Source of the DNA: Hypomesus transpacificus
Taxonomy: Eukaryota > Chordata > Actinopteri > Osmeriformes > Osmeridae
Length of the DNA stretch: 64,000 bases
Assembly: GCF_021917145.1 (NCBI RefSeq)
Contig: NC_061065.1
Span: forward strand, 3,353,168-3,417,167
Reading direction: 5' to 3'
Shown one piece after another: positions 1 through 12,166 of the stretch; the stretch's first letter is position 1, and the number at the start of each line of letters is the position of its first letter. Made by a program: the position numbers and the translations under genes. The notes below the pieces were generated by a model. It did not search any database, had not been told where the DNA came from, and worked only from the letters and a program-made list of their open reading frames with translations.

Positions 1-1554
1 TGTCGAACCCTGGTGAAACGTCTTCAATAAGTAGGCCTAATCTGTATTTCAATCTTCACCGACACCGACTGGATCACGGGCACTGCACAAGTTTTACTAA
101 ATGTAATGTCGTGCATTTATCATCCAGCCCTATAGGCGGCACTATCGCGCAAGGGAAAAGTACCCCGTTTGACGTAACTTCCGTCTTCCATTGAGAAGGA
201 GTGGACACTTTCCCGAAGTGAACACATCAGCAATTGATAGTTGTGCAGGCAAAGCGAACAAACTAAGTGGTTCGACACGAATACAGACACCTTCATTTAA
301 GAAGACTTCTGCCAGTATAGCTCCGTTTGTGTCTACATGTTTCAAAGGAGCAAAAGCAGTTGAATTTTTGGCCGTGTTTGCAACGCCAGGTATCAGGCCA
401 GAATAGTTGGTCGTGGGAAAATGCCATATTTTTCTTGGAGGTAGGAACACATTGTGCTGATGCTGAAGTCTTAACCCCATTACTTTAAAGTTCCATACCA
501 CAATTAACTTCTAATGCTTTGATTTAGCACATGCTTGCTATATAACTGCAATTCAGAGCAGGTCCTTGTGAATGTGCTACCATGTAGCCTCCATGTAGCC
601 CTCTCACAAAACTAGTTAAGTTTGATGTTTAGAATTCCGCAGTGTTAATTCCCGTAGGCTAGCTTGGAAAGGTTAAAATGTGTTGTGTACTAATTCTGTC
701 AGATGGTGATTTTACCTGTAATATGTTTGGTACATCCTATTCTAATACATACATTACATTGCTACTTGAATCTTAACCTGTCAAATTGTGGAGCGAATGT
801 GTTTGTATGAAATTGTTTTTAAAGTTAGTAATATACTCTTTATTTTAGTAAATGTAGCAATCAAAGATGCACCAAAACCTCTCATAAAAAGTAAACATGT
901 CTGGTGTGAAAGTGCAATACAGACCAGTGCATTCTGTAATGAATGACTTGTTCACAGCCCAGGTCGTACTGCAGTGGGCTGTCTGGACTCTGTGGCCTGG
1001 CTTTCCAAGCAGGGGTAAAACATGTACACAAAGAGCCTCTGTGGCAGGCAGACAGGTCTTCATGGCGAATGTGCAGTACAGTTTGTCCAACGACGAACAG
1101 AATCTCACATTCCCTTGGCCAGATTAGGTTTTCAGCAGAGGGTTGGTTTATTTGTTATATGTGGCCGTTCTAAAGTCTGTTGGAGGAGAGTTCTGTGTGG
1201 CTTCTGATTGGAGCATGTTTTTGACATGCTGCGTTTTAAGGAGAGATTTTCAAGGTTCGAGTTGTGTTGGTTGATATAGCCTAGAGGATAATGCTATCCA
1301 ATGGGGGCCTACCCCAGTGATTTTCACACAGACCATTGAAATTGAGTCTTACTAATTATTTCCAATCGCACATTCAACCAGGGTAATCTATACAGTAATT
1401 GTAACCTGTTCATTTCAATGATGGAACAGGCCTTTTTATAAGTATTCGATCAAATGAGCATTGAATCCAGTTGTGTGTTTGACCTGCGTTAAATAAGTGC
1501 TGCTGTGTGTGAGGGTGGTGCTGTGTGTGACATGTGCTGTGTGTGTGTGATTAG
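1..1554. other. Upstream region of slc35b2; first exon not placed
   Basis: This stretch lies 5' of the first recognisable slc35b2 exon. It must hold the promoter, 5' UTR and a very short first coding exon, because the exon at 1555 starts one base before a codon boundary (the missing coding part must be 3n+2 bases) and the family protein needs only about five more residues. I could not choose the ATG. A 119-codon open frame at 142-501 (-) has no motif I recognise. A TG-rich tract at about 1503-1550 precedes the splice acceptor. Confidence 0.45.
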
Positions 1555-3033
1555 GGTTTGGTCCGGGCTGCTGTGGCTGCTGTCGTCGACACTGGCTGCA
1601 GGTGAAGACACATCGCTGCTCCAGGACTGGAAGGACGTCTGGCTCTTTCGCTTCTTCCTCAACGTGCTTGGCTACTGCACCATCATCATCCCTGGCTACT
1701 TTCTCATTGGCTACTTTAAGCGTTTAAACTACCTAGAAACAGGTGTGTGGGCTTCTTTCTGCTATTTAGTGTGATGGATAGTCATCCATCTTGACTCAGG
1801 TGCTGATACAGGCTGGTGTGTGTCTTTGTTTTCTCCTTCGATTAGGTCATGGCATTTGCTATCCTGTCGTAAAGGCATGTGTGTTTGGGAGTGAATCCAA
1901 AGCAGGCTTGTTGGAAGATGTGTCCATAGCATCCAGGAATGAGGCAGACTCGGGGTCCTCTACCAAACAGGCCATCAAGCTGGTCTTCTGTGCAGCTGGA
2001 CTACAGGTGGGGTTCCAGAGCAGAGTATCACTTGGATTGTTATCCGTCTGCAACATTTTTTATGTTTCTGCAAAGCCTTACAGTGGAACTAAACACCAAA
2101 CCTTTCTTAGTTTAGTTTTTTTGTTAAAGCCCTATGGTTAATACGCACACACTACTTAACTCATCGACCCTGGTCTTGATTTAGTCAAGCAAAGGTGTTC
2201 ATTTTTAATATTGCTTCTTGCCCCTAGTTCTTCAAAATGTTTGAAGACATTTGTTAAGAAATGAGGTACAAATATAGCCTGGCTGCTAGCCCAACTTCTC
2301 CCCGCCCACAAAAAAATTTGGTCGGGAAGTTGGGTCTGGAGGGTCTCGTATTGGGGACAACTACAGAAAACCAGAATCGGGACGGACCAATGAAATTGCC
2401 AGGGCGGGCTTTATACGATGATGGACAGATGATCAACAGTAACTTAATCACAGTGTTTCCCACACATAGACTAATTTGTGGCGGTGCGCCACAGAATCAA
2501 CACCGGCCGCCACACATTGCGTTTCGTGAAACATTTTTTTTATCGCTATTTAGGTTAAAACACGCAGCGTATTCGTTCAGCTGCATTTCCTTTCCCCTGC
2601 CCTCCCTCCGTCTCTCTGTCACTCATGCGTCTTTCTCACATATGCACAGTCACAACGTCAGCACACGTTAATAACAATGCATACATACGCCGTTCTAGTA
2701 CGACCGACAGCTATATCAACGAGCTTTCAGCATTAGTGCCGTAGCTAAAAGTCGAGGAAAGTTGAGGCTACTTTTCGCTAGGTACCTTATTCGAAGGTTC
2801 CCCTTCGTTCTTTTGGTGAGAAGTCTCAGGAGCTAGCTACTTACCCGGCGTCCTGGAGCCGACCAGTTAAATAGTTGTTTAGCACTAGCGTGGCTACATG
2901 CATAATGCAGAAATGATAAATTAGTTGTTGTTAATTTTTTGAAGCTGTGAATCATTTAGGATTAATATTTAATGTAACAAATTATTAACAAATTAACTGT
3001 GTAACAAATTATTAACGAAGGAATTATTACGAC

Positions 3034-3066
<33 letters not shown>

Positions 3067-6000
3067 TCTGACAACCCCCACCCCCCTCCCCGCCACAACT
3101 AGTTTTCTAATCTGTGGGAAACACTGAATCAACAACATCACGAAAGAGCGCTTGGGTTGAATTCGTTTTCAACAAACAACATATTACGTTGCTCTGATTG
3201 GTTGTAGGTCTATCCAATTGAGCGAATAGGCATTTGTTTTACGAGTTTGGTTGAAACACGCCCCGTGGTCACAGCCCAACGGAGAGTTTTCAGACTCATA
3301 TTCTGACTAGAATTATGAGTATGACAATGTCAGGCTAGGTAGACGGACCATTTTTTAGCTTTGTTATCTAGTTTTTGTAGTTAGTCAGAGTTATCATAAT
3401 GCTGCGAGTCCAGGAAAACCCTAACCATCTCAATTCATTCTTCGTCCTTGCAAGACCATTCTCGCAAGGAGGCTTGCCAGAACGTTCTTCGAAAGAATGT
3501 ACTTGCGTTCTTCAGATTGATAAACAGCCACAGCCTAGGTGTCCCAAGTGTATCCACCTGTTTCTCGAGCAACCAATGGGTGCTGAACTACTTCCGCTTT
3601 CCGGTTTTGTGTTTCCTGTTCAGCGTCTAACGTCTACTAGCGTACCATGATATCGACAGAGAAGGCAACATTACATTGATTAGAATAGGTTGTGTTTAAT
3701 TAAATGTTGTTAACATGAGCTCAGGTTACACTTGTGCCGTTGTTGGCTGCCATAACAATTCAAGAAAATTTAAGATTTTCGTCGGAAACGTCTTGCTTCG
3801 AACATCAACAACTTTGAAGAAATTGTCTGTGTCCATCGCCCTATGCTTTGCACTCCATGTCAAGGAATAAGGAACGCAAAACAGCGTGGCTTGCTAGCCT
3901 GGCTGCCAGCCCAACTTCTCCCCGCCCACAAAAAAATTTGGTCGGGAAGTTGGGTCTGGAGGGTCTCGTATTGGGGACAACTACAGAAAACCAGAATTGG
4001 GACGGACCAATGAAATTGCCAGGACGGGCTTTATACGATGATGGACAGATGATCAACAGTAACGTAATCAACAACGTCACGAAAGAGTGCTTGGGTTGAA
4101 TTCGTTTTCAACAAACAACATATTACGTTGCTCTGATTGGTTGTAGGTCTATCCAATTGAGCGAAGAGGCATTTGTTTTACGAGTTCGGTTGAAACACGC
4201 CCCGTAGTCACAGCCCAACGGAGAGTTTTCAGACTCATATTCTGACTAGAATTATGAGTATGACAACGTCAGGCTAGTACAAATACACAGGAATGTTAAA
4301 TCTTCATTGTGCCACTGTGAAAAAGCACTAAACCACTCCTCTGGAGTGTATCACGCATTTATCACAAATATAACTGTCAACGCAAAAAAAACTTGATAAA
4401 TGTTTGATATAACTCCAAAGGAGTGGTTAACATTCCAGTTTGTATTTGTACTTGAATCTAACCAGTCTAACCAATCTTATCCAGTATAAGTGAGTGTGGT
4501 GTCTAGCCAAGTCATCAAATAACTTGTCTTACTGGTTGGACAACTTTGTATTTATTTTCCAAACGATATTACACTAGACAAACTCCATAACACAGCAAAA
4601 GAAGAAAAACAAAAAGAGAAAAAAGGAAAAGAGTGGGGGGGGGGGGGGCACTACTCTCTCTTTACCATTTTTGATCTAGACCAGCTGAGAGCACGACCCA
4701 TCTTATCTCTTGTATACAGTCCATTTTCTCCAGCGTTGATCATGGGTCCCTGCGTTAGTCCTTAAATAATGAGTCAGTTTCTCCATGGAATATATTTCCA
4801 TGTTGTCCAGCCACAGGACACCATTTTCATTCGCAATCTGTCTAAACACATATCTAGAAAATGTTATGAAAGCCTGTTGCCCCCCCCCCCCAAAAAAAAA
4901 TAAAAAATAAACTGCAGTGTTATTTAGCTAGAGAGTTTGAATGGTGACCCCCCTACATGACCCCTTTTCTTTGCGTAATTTGAGCACACTGTCACTTAGC
5001 AGATGCAGGCATTCTGATATTTTTAGTACTGATTGAAGTAGAGATGGGTGACAATGTCGGTAGTATTGTTTAGGGAGAAAGTAATGTTTTTTTCTAACCA
5101 CAAACACAATAGAAAGTGGATAGTTAATTTTCAGTATGCAGGGAAGTTGACCTACACTTTAATGAAAACTGATTACTGATAACACATGTGGTTGCGTGTT
5201 ATTATCTTTAATAGAACTATGAAGAGGTCATTACCCAGGGTATCATCAATGTCAGATTTTGAGGTCATAACTAACTGTTGTATAATTCAGATTAGGGCTA
5301 CAACTAATGACTATTTTAATAATCGATTAATCTGTCGATTCTTTTTTTGATTAATCGATGAATCGGATTAAAAAAACATAAAAGCATTCATTTCCAAACC
5401 TTTATGCTAAAACCAAACTGACAGTGCAAATTCACAGTGCAAGAAATCTTCAGGATGTGCACAAACAGGTATTTGAAAAAGTAATAAATATTAGCATGGA
5501 TTTAATGCTATTTTCAGAGATGAGCAATTTATTGCTAAAGTTTGTTTTGACACAATTTTGAAAAAAGTTACGATTTTGCGAGGATTAAGCTATTTTCAAA
5601 GATTAGTGATTTTCTATCATTTTATTTGGAACTTCATTGAAAAAGTAAAGGCTGTGGAAGTATGCCAGACATTGTTAAGATACAATGTTTGAGTATGTAT
5701 ATTCATAAAAATATTATTTTTCAAAATGGTATGGGTAGTTATCACCCGGTCCCTAGCGTATTCCAAATCTGAGACGCATTTCGAATATGAAACTAACTTC
5801 ACCTCTGTCAATTAACACACTTTTTCGATGTATTAAGTGTGAAATGCTCCCACACCTTGGATGACTTGGGTCGTATGGATTTCTCTGCCTCCGCCATGTG
5901 TTTCAGAACAACGTTACTCAACAACGTCTCTCCGATGGTCTTTCCTCTACCTTCGCTTTGCGCTCAACATAAAAAAAATAAAAATAATACTCATACATCT

Positions 6001-9000
6001 CCGCGACTTATTGAATGGCGTAATAGTCGCGCGACACAACAAATCGATAATGAAATTAGTTGCCAACGCTTTTATTAATCGATTTTAATCGATTCGTTGT
6101 TGCAGACCTAATTCAGATGTAACTTCCTGATTCTTAAGAGTGAGGGGGCATGTGCATCTACTAGAGGCTCTTTGATGGAAAGGCCTCTCAGACGTCTTCC
6201 ATTCTACTCATCATCTGGCTGTGTATTTTTAGAAATTATTTTTAGAAATGAGGCGGCGGAGCCACCTTAACCGTGTGTGTCTACTACAGCGGAGCGGCGC
6301 GGACCGTCGGCTTCCAATCCATTTTCAATGAAACCGGGCGTTGACGCTCGCATACGCTCCCAGAATGCCCTACACGAGCGTCAACGCCCGGTTTAATTGA
6401 AAATGGATTGGAAGCCGACGCTCCGCTCCGCTGTAGTCGACACACACCGTTAGTGTTTCTACTTATTAGGGGCCAAGCAGCAGCAAAGCTGCTGTGGCAC
6501 CTGTTGGAATTGTTAGTTTTTTTATTATACTTAGGACTAGGAGTCTATGGCAGCCCATAGAACCGATCGGTGCGAAGTTTTGAAATTTAGCACACTCAAA
6601 CACATTTGGCAGGCTCAAGTTTTAGTCGATCCCTGAAGCACTATAGCGCCACCAAGGTGTCAAAGTTTGAGGTGTGTTTACGCCCATAACTTTTGAACCA
6701 TGAGACTAAGTGAGGTATCATTGGATTCCTTAGATGCAGACAATTCGACTGAACCCTATGGCGTCCCCAAGGCTTGTCCGTCATTTGTATTTTAAGAAAT
6801 GCCAACTTTTTCGAACTCCTTCTAGGCCGTTGCTCCGATTTTTATGAAAATCGTAACACATCATCTTCAGACCATGCCGACAAAAAGTTATCAAAATGTT
6901 ATCGATAAGTCAAACCGTTCACAAGTAACGCAAAGATTTTGACAAAGAGCACGCCAAAGCGGACGTGAGGCCTTGTCTCTGCGACGGTTTACCGTATGGA
7001 GACGAAACTTTGGAAATGTTATCACGAGCATGTCATCTAATCATCTTCCTACTACAATCACCTTGATATGTAAAAATATGACTGAATTACAGCTGTTTAT
7101 ACTTGGGTCAAATCTGACAACGCTCGCCATGGGAGAAAAGGCTTTTTTTGTATGTGTTCTCTGAATGTAAAAATGGGTAAACTATTACTGGCAGTCACAA
7201 GCTGCTGTAAACACTGTCATAACGCCACACACTAAATTGAACTCATACGTCCTACTTTAAGGACCTACTTTTTTCAATGACTCAGCTATCTCTCACAACA
7301 GGGATTTATTTCTTTGAGAATAGCTTCCTATTCTTGCTAGGGGTACCGGTGAGGCTAGCCACTGACTAGCCATAGCTGAATCCGAGCGGGAGACAGACGT
7401 CTCCACACAAATACCATGTAGCCTCTTCGGGTGACTACCTAAATTAGCCGTGCTGCCTGTGTACTTTATAGAGTGTAACTCTTCCTCTGCCATGATAACA
7501 CTCGCCCGAACATGCCTCCAATTCGCGCTAAACTTGGCCGAGAGACTTCACGAGAAGCGGCCACTGACAGCAGTGGAGAATGAGAGCTTGCTTAAGAAAC
7601 TTTCTAAATATAAATTATTGGTCACAAATCATTTGTCAAATGTCTAAATACTAAAGGTGTTCGCATACACAATTCTATATAAATACATCGGATTATACCA
7701 ATGCAAAGATGTTAGAAACGATGCATCGCTATTTCATTCAACATTGTATCCGGTGCACACTTTTTTGATCCGGGCCATCGCATCGTGAGCTTTTATGCCG
7801 ATGCACCGATGCGAATCGGTAGTCTTCCCATCCCCAAGCGTAGCTATAACTGACATAGCTTAGTAATAGAATCTTCCATTTTCAGCCAAGGTCAAATAGA
7901 AGTGTAGAAGAAGAGCGACGACAAAATGTAAATGTGTATGCATACATACTGTATATGGTGTGTAGGATTATAGAAAATAATATAGAAGAAAATTAACTAA
8001 ATAAACCCGTTTGTGGTCTTTTTTCCCCCCCATGCCCAATAAAAACTGATATGAGAATCGATAAGGAATCGAATCGATAAGCAGGAACTGATAAGGAATC
8101 GGAATTGTTAAAATCTTATCAATACTTATCCCTCGGTACAACACAGTCGCTACCTACCTGTAGTCTAGCTGTATAGACCAATCATTGGTTTGTAGACATT
8201 CGGGATGTTCGCGCAATGTGGTTGCAGAAAACCGGGAAAGGATAGCATTTAAAATGGCAAAAGGACCACACAAATCATACAAATGCTTATATTCAAAAAG
8301 GCCAAAAAGGTTGAGGAGGACAGCCTTTAAGAGAGAAAGCGATTCCCCATTGATCTGTCACATCAGAATTTTGATTTGGATCACGAAAGTCTTGAAATTG
8401 AGTGAGAATGTCAGCCGGTAGACCGCATAGTCGGGCGGCAGCAATGTCTTCACGTCATGTCACAAAGTTCATAATTTTACAGTTTTACAGTCAATTCTAC
8501 ATCTAAAATGTCGAGCAGGGCAGCTTTAATGAGATATGGGAATTCTGCTTTTAGTCAGCTGGTCCGATTATTTTTGTGATTGGTTTAAACCTGGCAATCT
8601 GAGTGAGACTGCGTCCCCGTTTTGACGTTAGCATCAGTCAGACTCGGGTCGCTCACTGGCAGTGTGCACAATGTTGTATTCTACACCAGATACGTCTACA
8701 AATGCCTATTGTAGATACGAGCCTGCTAGCCAGCATCTCGGATTTCTTTAACCAAACCTGTTTCATTCGTCATTTGCCTGAGAAAGCGACCTCCGTTAGC
8801 CAGGCTAGTTTTGCCCGATCACTTGGTTTAGCTATTTAAAGGTATCAGGGTCAAGTGACTTTTGTGCATAGACAAGTGAAACGTAAATGTACTTGTCCAA
8901 AGGACAAGTGCCTCAAAAAGTTAATGTCAAGCCCTGCAATACAGTGGCCAGAGATATATGATGACCTGATCGACACTCCAAGTGTAATAGACCCGGGAGA

Positions 9001-10881
9001 AGTTTGTCTTTTGCAACCTACATGCGCAGTTGAGCCTGCTTGACAGTCGTGTGACGTAGGGTGATAATTGGTCTATATAGTCATGGCAATCCTCACACAA
9101 ACTATTAAAATTATTTAAGATTTTCGAAATGGTTTGATCGGTACAGCCAATCAAAATCTGCGGCAAAGCCGGCAAACAGGATTGATGGATTCAAAGCTGC
9201 ATTTACGCAGAACCCTGTTCTGAGGATGTCTAAAATGTTTTTTGTTCATTTTACCTGCTTTACCGGCTTGGCCACCTCATTGCTGCTTGCAGCTATATTT
9301 CAATTTGGTCCACTGATTAATGAGAAGGCACTCCCATATCAGTGATTTGTTTTGTGATTATGGATTATTAGTAGGGCTGCAACAACAAATCAATGAAATT
9401 ATAATTGATAAATTAATTAATCGATTATTAATCGATTTATTAAGAGCGTTGGCAACTAATTTCATTATCGATTTGTTGTGTCTTGTGATTATTACACCAC
9501 AAAGTCGCAGAGTTTTTTTAGTATTTTAAAAAAAAGAAAGTTGAGTTGAGCTCGGAGCAAAGCGGAGGTAGAGGAAAGACCATCGGAGAGACGTTGTTGA
9601 GTAACGTTGTTCCCAAACACATGGCGGAGAAATCAGTATGACCTAAGTCATCTAAGGTGTGGGAGCATTTCACCCTAAATATGTCGAAAAGGTGTGTTAA
9701 TTGACCGAGGTGAAGTTAGTTTCATATTCGACATTCCTCTCACACATTCGGAAGACGCTAGGGCCCGGGTGAAAACTACCCATACCATTTTGAAAAATAG
9801 TTTTTTATAATATTTTTATAAAACTTTTATAAAAAAATTATAAAAAGAATCGACAGATTAATCGATTACTAAAATAATCGTAAATTGCAGCCCTAATTAT
9901 TAGTTAAGAGACGTAATGTAAAGAAGTGATGGCTGTTGTGTCCCTCTCCAGGCCTCCTACCTGACGTGGGGTGTGCTTCAGGAGCGGGTGATGACTCGCT
10001 CGTACGGGGCCACTACACCTGAGGACCAAGGCGAGCGCTTCAAGGACTCCCAGTTCCTGGTGTTCATGAACCGTATCCTGGCCCTGACCGTGTCAGGCCT
10101 CTGGTGTGTCCTGCTCAAACAGCCTCGCCACGGCGCCCCCATGTACAAGTACTCGTTCGCCTCGCTGTCCAACATCCTAAGCAGCTGGTGCCAGTACGAG
10201 GCTCTCAAATACATCAGCTTCCCCACCCAGGTGCTGGCCAAGGCCTCCAAGGTCATCCCAGTCATGCTCATGGGCAAGATAGTTTCCCGTAAGAGTTACG
10301 AGTACTGGGAGTACTTGACCGCAGCCCTCATCTCTGTGGGCGTAAGTATGTTTCTGCTGTCCAGCACAGCCACCAAGCACCCCTCCACAGTCACCACCTT
10401 CAGCGGGGTGGTCATCCTGGCTGGTTACATCGTCTTTGACAGTTTCACCTCCAACTGGCAGGACAACCTGTTCAAGTACAAGATGTCGTCAGTTCAGATG
10501 ATGTTCGGGGTAAACTTGTTCTCCTGCTTGTTCACGGTGGGATCTCTGCTGGAGCAGGGAGCCTTCTTCGACTCGCTGGCGTTCATGATGCGCCACTCTG
10601 AGTTTGCCCTCCATGCCGTGCTGCTGTCCGTGTGCTCGGCCTGTGGACAGCTCTTCATCTTCTATACCATCGCCCAGTTTGGCGCCGCCGTTTTCACCAT
10701 CATCATGACGCTGCGGCAGGCCATCGCCATCCTGCTCTCCTGCTTCCTGTACGGCCACACCGTCACCATGGTGGGGAGCTTTGGCGTGGCCGTGGTGTTC
10801 CTGGCGCTCTTCCTACGCGTATACGCTCGCAGCCGAGTCAAGACGAGCCGCAGGGCAGCCCAGCCACTACAGAAGGTGTAG
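1555..10881 (+). CDS. slc35b2: Adenosine 3'-phospho-5'-phosphosulfate (PAPS) transporter 1, SLC35B2
   Basis: SLC35B2 carries the sulfate donor PAPS from cytosol into the Golgi lumen for sulfotransferases acting on glycosaminoglycans and tyrosines. Visible coding exons are 1555-1742, 1846-2006 and 9952-10881 (stop TAG 10879-10881), all with GT-AG borders and matching phases. The first placed exon gives a hydrophobic N-terminus and the [15 protein letters not shown] segment; the second gives FPLVKACVFG-like sequence (here [14 protein letters not shown]); the last encodes most of the multi-spanning nucleotide-sugar transporter fold, with [52 protein letters not shown] and [10 protein letters not shown], ending in QKV. 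About 426 codons are visible against roughly 432 residues in mammals, so only the first few residues are missing. The 7.9 kb second intron is packed with transposons while the first is about 100 bp. It neighbours hsp90ab1 tail-to-tail, as in mammals. Confidence 0.95.
2275..3336. repeat. Short DNA-transposon-like repeat, copy A (split by a nested element)
   Basis: This repeat starts TAGCCTGGCTGCTAGCCC and ends ATGTCAGGCTA, so the outermost bases are inverted (TAGCCTG/CAGGCTA). Without the 676-bp insertion at 2451-3126 and its target duplication it is about 381 bp, matching copy B at 3895-4276. Copy C starts at 12973. The class is uncertain; a terminal TA would suit a Tc1/mariner-like or similar MITE. 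Confidence 0.75.
2451..3126. mobile_element. Nested non-autonomous DNA transposon with CAGTGTTTCCC ends
   Basis: The element begins CAGTGTTTCCCACA and ends TGTGGGAAACACTG, a perfect terminal inverted repeat. The flanks AATCA (2446-2450 and 3127-3131) are repeated once; the undisturbed target with a single AATCA is present in the sister repeats near 4066 and 13178. It holds a poly-C run at about 3036-3065 and no transposase. The ends resemble hAT-type elements but the duplication is 5 bp rather than 8 bp. Confidence 0.8.
3337..3894 (+). pseudogene. THAP-domain transposon remnant
   Basis: Between repeat copies A and B an ATG at 3714 opens [20 protein letters not shown], the first zinc-ligand pair (C-x4-C) of a THAP (C2CH) DNA-binding domain. 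The frame then loses similarity and stops near 3868, so no C-x2-H half is seen. THAP domains are common in P-element and Kolobok transposases, so this is most likely a decayed transposase exon. The family is inferred. Confidence 0.4.
3895..4276. repeat. Short DNA-transposon-like repeat, copy B (uninterrupted)
   Basis: This is a full-length, 382-bp copy of the TAGCCTG...CAGGCTA repeat. It gives the empty-site reference for the insertion in copy A. Its minus strand has a 79-codon open frame that recurs in the other copies, but nothing suggests it is a real protein. Confidence 0.75.
4278..4450. mobile_element. Palindromic 173-bp MITE
   Basis: The left end TACAAATACACAGGAATGTT and the reverse complement of the right end agree over about 20 bases with few differences. 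The TA at each tip may be a Tc1/mariner-type target duplication. It abuts repeat copy B directly. Confidence 0.7.
4451..5284. other. Intronic sequence of slc35b2 without recognised genes
   Basis: I see no coding or RNA gene here. It contains a poly-G run near 4636-4648 and a poly-C/poly-A junction near 4881-4900. Confidence 0.6.
5293..6110. mobile_element. Non-autonomous hAT element (TAGGGCTRCAAC family), 818 bp
   Basis: The ends are TAGGGCTACAAC and GTTGCAGACCTA, and the flanks ATTCAGAT at 5285-5292 and 6111-6118 form a perfect 8-bp target duplication typical of hAT transposons. The interior has repeated ATCGATTAATC-type blocks. A second copy lies at 9372-9895 in the opposite orientation. 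No transposase frame is visible. Confidence 0.9.
6269..6453. repeat. Long-armed fold-back repeat
   Basis: Arms of about 80 bases (6269-6350 and 6375-6453) are near-perfect inverted copies around a loop of about 24 bases. Both hold CCAATCCATTTTCAAT in forward or reverse form and GC-rich tips. It could form a strong hairpin in DNA or pre-mRNA and is probably a fold-back MITE. Confidence 0.8.
6472..7190 (+). repeat. Interspersed repeat starting GGGGCCAAGCAGC
   Basis: It opens with GGGGCCAAGCAGCAGC followed by a small AGCAGC/GCTGCT hairpin. I recall a similar start in repeats of several fish genomes but cannot name the class. The right border is a guess. Fragments with CGGCTTGGCC near 9263 may be related. 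Confidence 0.35.
7191..8171. other. Intronic repeat debris in slc35b2
   Basis: Blocks such as GATGCATCGC and GATGCACCGATGC (about 7718-7815) and ATCGATAAGGAATCG (about 8058-8100) look like decayed ends of hAT-like MITEs. No gene is supported. Confidence 0.4.
8172..9077. mobile_element. Putative non-autonomous DNA transposon with TATAGACCAAT ends
   Basis: The outer bases TATAGACCAAT and ATTGGTCTATA are inverted copies 906 bp apart. An internal block (about 8735-8805) matches, in reverse complement, the block at about 24110-24175 inside the hAT element at 23976-25662, so the two share sequence. No clear target duplication or coding exon was found. Confidence 0.55.
9372..9895. mobile_element. 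Non-autonomous hAT element, second copy of the TAGGGCTRCAAC family
   Basis: The element runs from TAGGGCTGCAAC to TTGCAGCCCTA and is flanked by a perfect 8-bp duplication, ATTATTAG, at 9364-9371 and 9896-9903. It is an inverted, shorter relative of the element at 5293-6110. It ends about 50 bases before the large last exon of slc35b2. Confidence 0.9.
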
Positions 10882-11183
10882 TTGGGTCAGGAGGGAGAAC
10901 TGAGGCCGCGTTTTTGGTGGCACCTTTCTGTTGGCGTCTCTTTTTTGACTTCTTAAGTATTCGTGACATGGATTTCTACTTTGTATGGTTGGGGGTACTG
11001 AAAGGGATTCTTCCTGTTTGAAGGTGTTTGGCTTGATACGCACTCTAGGCTGTCTGCTGAGAGAGGTCCCCCCCCCCGCTGTTGGTAGGCTCCATATTCA
11101 CACCACCACATGTGGCTTAGCAGGCAAACGAACGGTTACTGGGACTGGGACGTACTATGGACGGGTTTTGCCCCCTTTCTGGA

Positions 11184-11242
<59 letters not shown>
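11184..11242. repeat. Self-complementary compound microsatellite (TG)13-(TA)6-(CA)10
   Basis: The left TG run and right CA run are complementary around a central TA run, so the whole 59-bp tract is a perfect inverted repeat apart from unequal arms. It lies in the slc35b2 3' UTR. Confidence 0.95.
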
Positions 11243-12160
11243 TTTTGGTGTGTAATCTTTTTTCACTTTTAATGGCAGTTGCATCACAGCAGTTGCATCA
11301 CTTTTTGGACATGGCATGATTTTGTTGTGTGCTGCATTGGTATTACTCTGTGATAATGCAATACTGCCGAACTAAATTTATTGTAAGAAAAGGAGCTGGC
11401 TTGTTGAATGTTTCATCACTCTCTCAGATCACAGACAATGTGTAGTTCACAAATAATCTCATGGCCTTTTGGCTCAAGGCGTGTCAGAACAACGTTTCTT
11501 TTAAGTAATGGTCCAACCATTACACAAGGGGAATGGTTTTCCCGGCAAACCCATTTATAGCTTTCTGTCAGCAGACCATCTGAAATTTTTGTTTTATTCA
11601 TGAATACTCCTGTCATTGCTACACTGAAATGAATGAATCCTTCACACTACAAAATGTGAAATGTACACAGTAGACATCCTGTATGCAATAGCATTATAGC
11701 TTTGTTTGTATGAATGGGTGACCCAACTCCATCCACCCAAAGCAAATATTATAGTTTTAACAGCTGTATTGCACTGTTACAAGAGGAGGAAACTGAAATT
11801 CATGAAAATGATAATGTCAATGTATTTTTGTACATATACCTGCACATTGCCAGGGAAGTGAGTGAAGATCTTTTACGCAACTTAAAACTAACATGTCAAC
11901 ACGCGGTACTGTTTTTATTCTACATGTGTTCTTGCGTTACTTGTTTGTCCATGATGGTCTTTTCAGAAGGGGTTTGTGTGAGGATGTTGAAGTGGAGATG
12001 TTGCCCTCAAGAATGGAATGGAAGCAGGGAAGACTTCACATGGTGGACTTCTGAAAGCATAAAGGGAAATGCAATGTTATTGATACTTTTTTTTTTTTGT
12101 CAATAGTTTGTTAATATATATATTCATAATTTGTCAAATGTTCTTCTTTTACACTGTATT

Positions 12161-12166
12161 AATAAA
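12161..12166 (+). terminator. slc35b2: Poly(A) signal AATAAA of slc35b2
   Basis: A canonical AATAAA occurs in an AT-rich context about 1.28 kb after the stop codon, with a TG-rich stretch (TTGTTGTTTTGTG) downstream. Confidence 0.7.

Noticed and set aside
142-501. A 119-codon minus-strand frame near the left edge
   Set aside because: No recognisable domain, no splice partners and it lies in the slc35b2 upstream region; not enough to call a gene.
2254-2463. A protein frame repeated at 2254, 3841 and 12901 on the minus strand
   Set aside because: The same frame recurs only because the three loci are copies of one short repeat; it has stops and no known domain.
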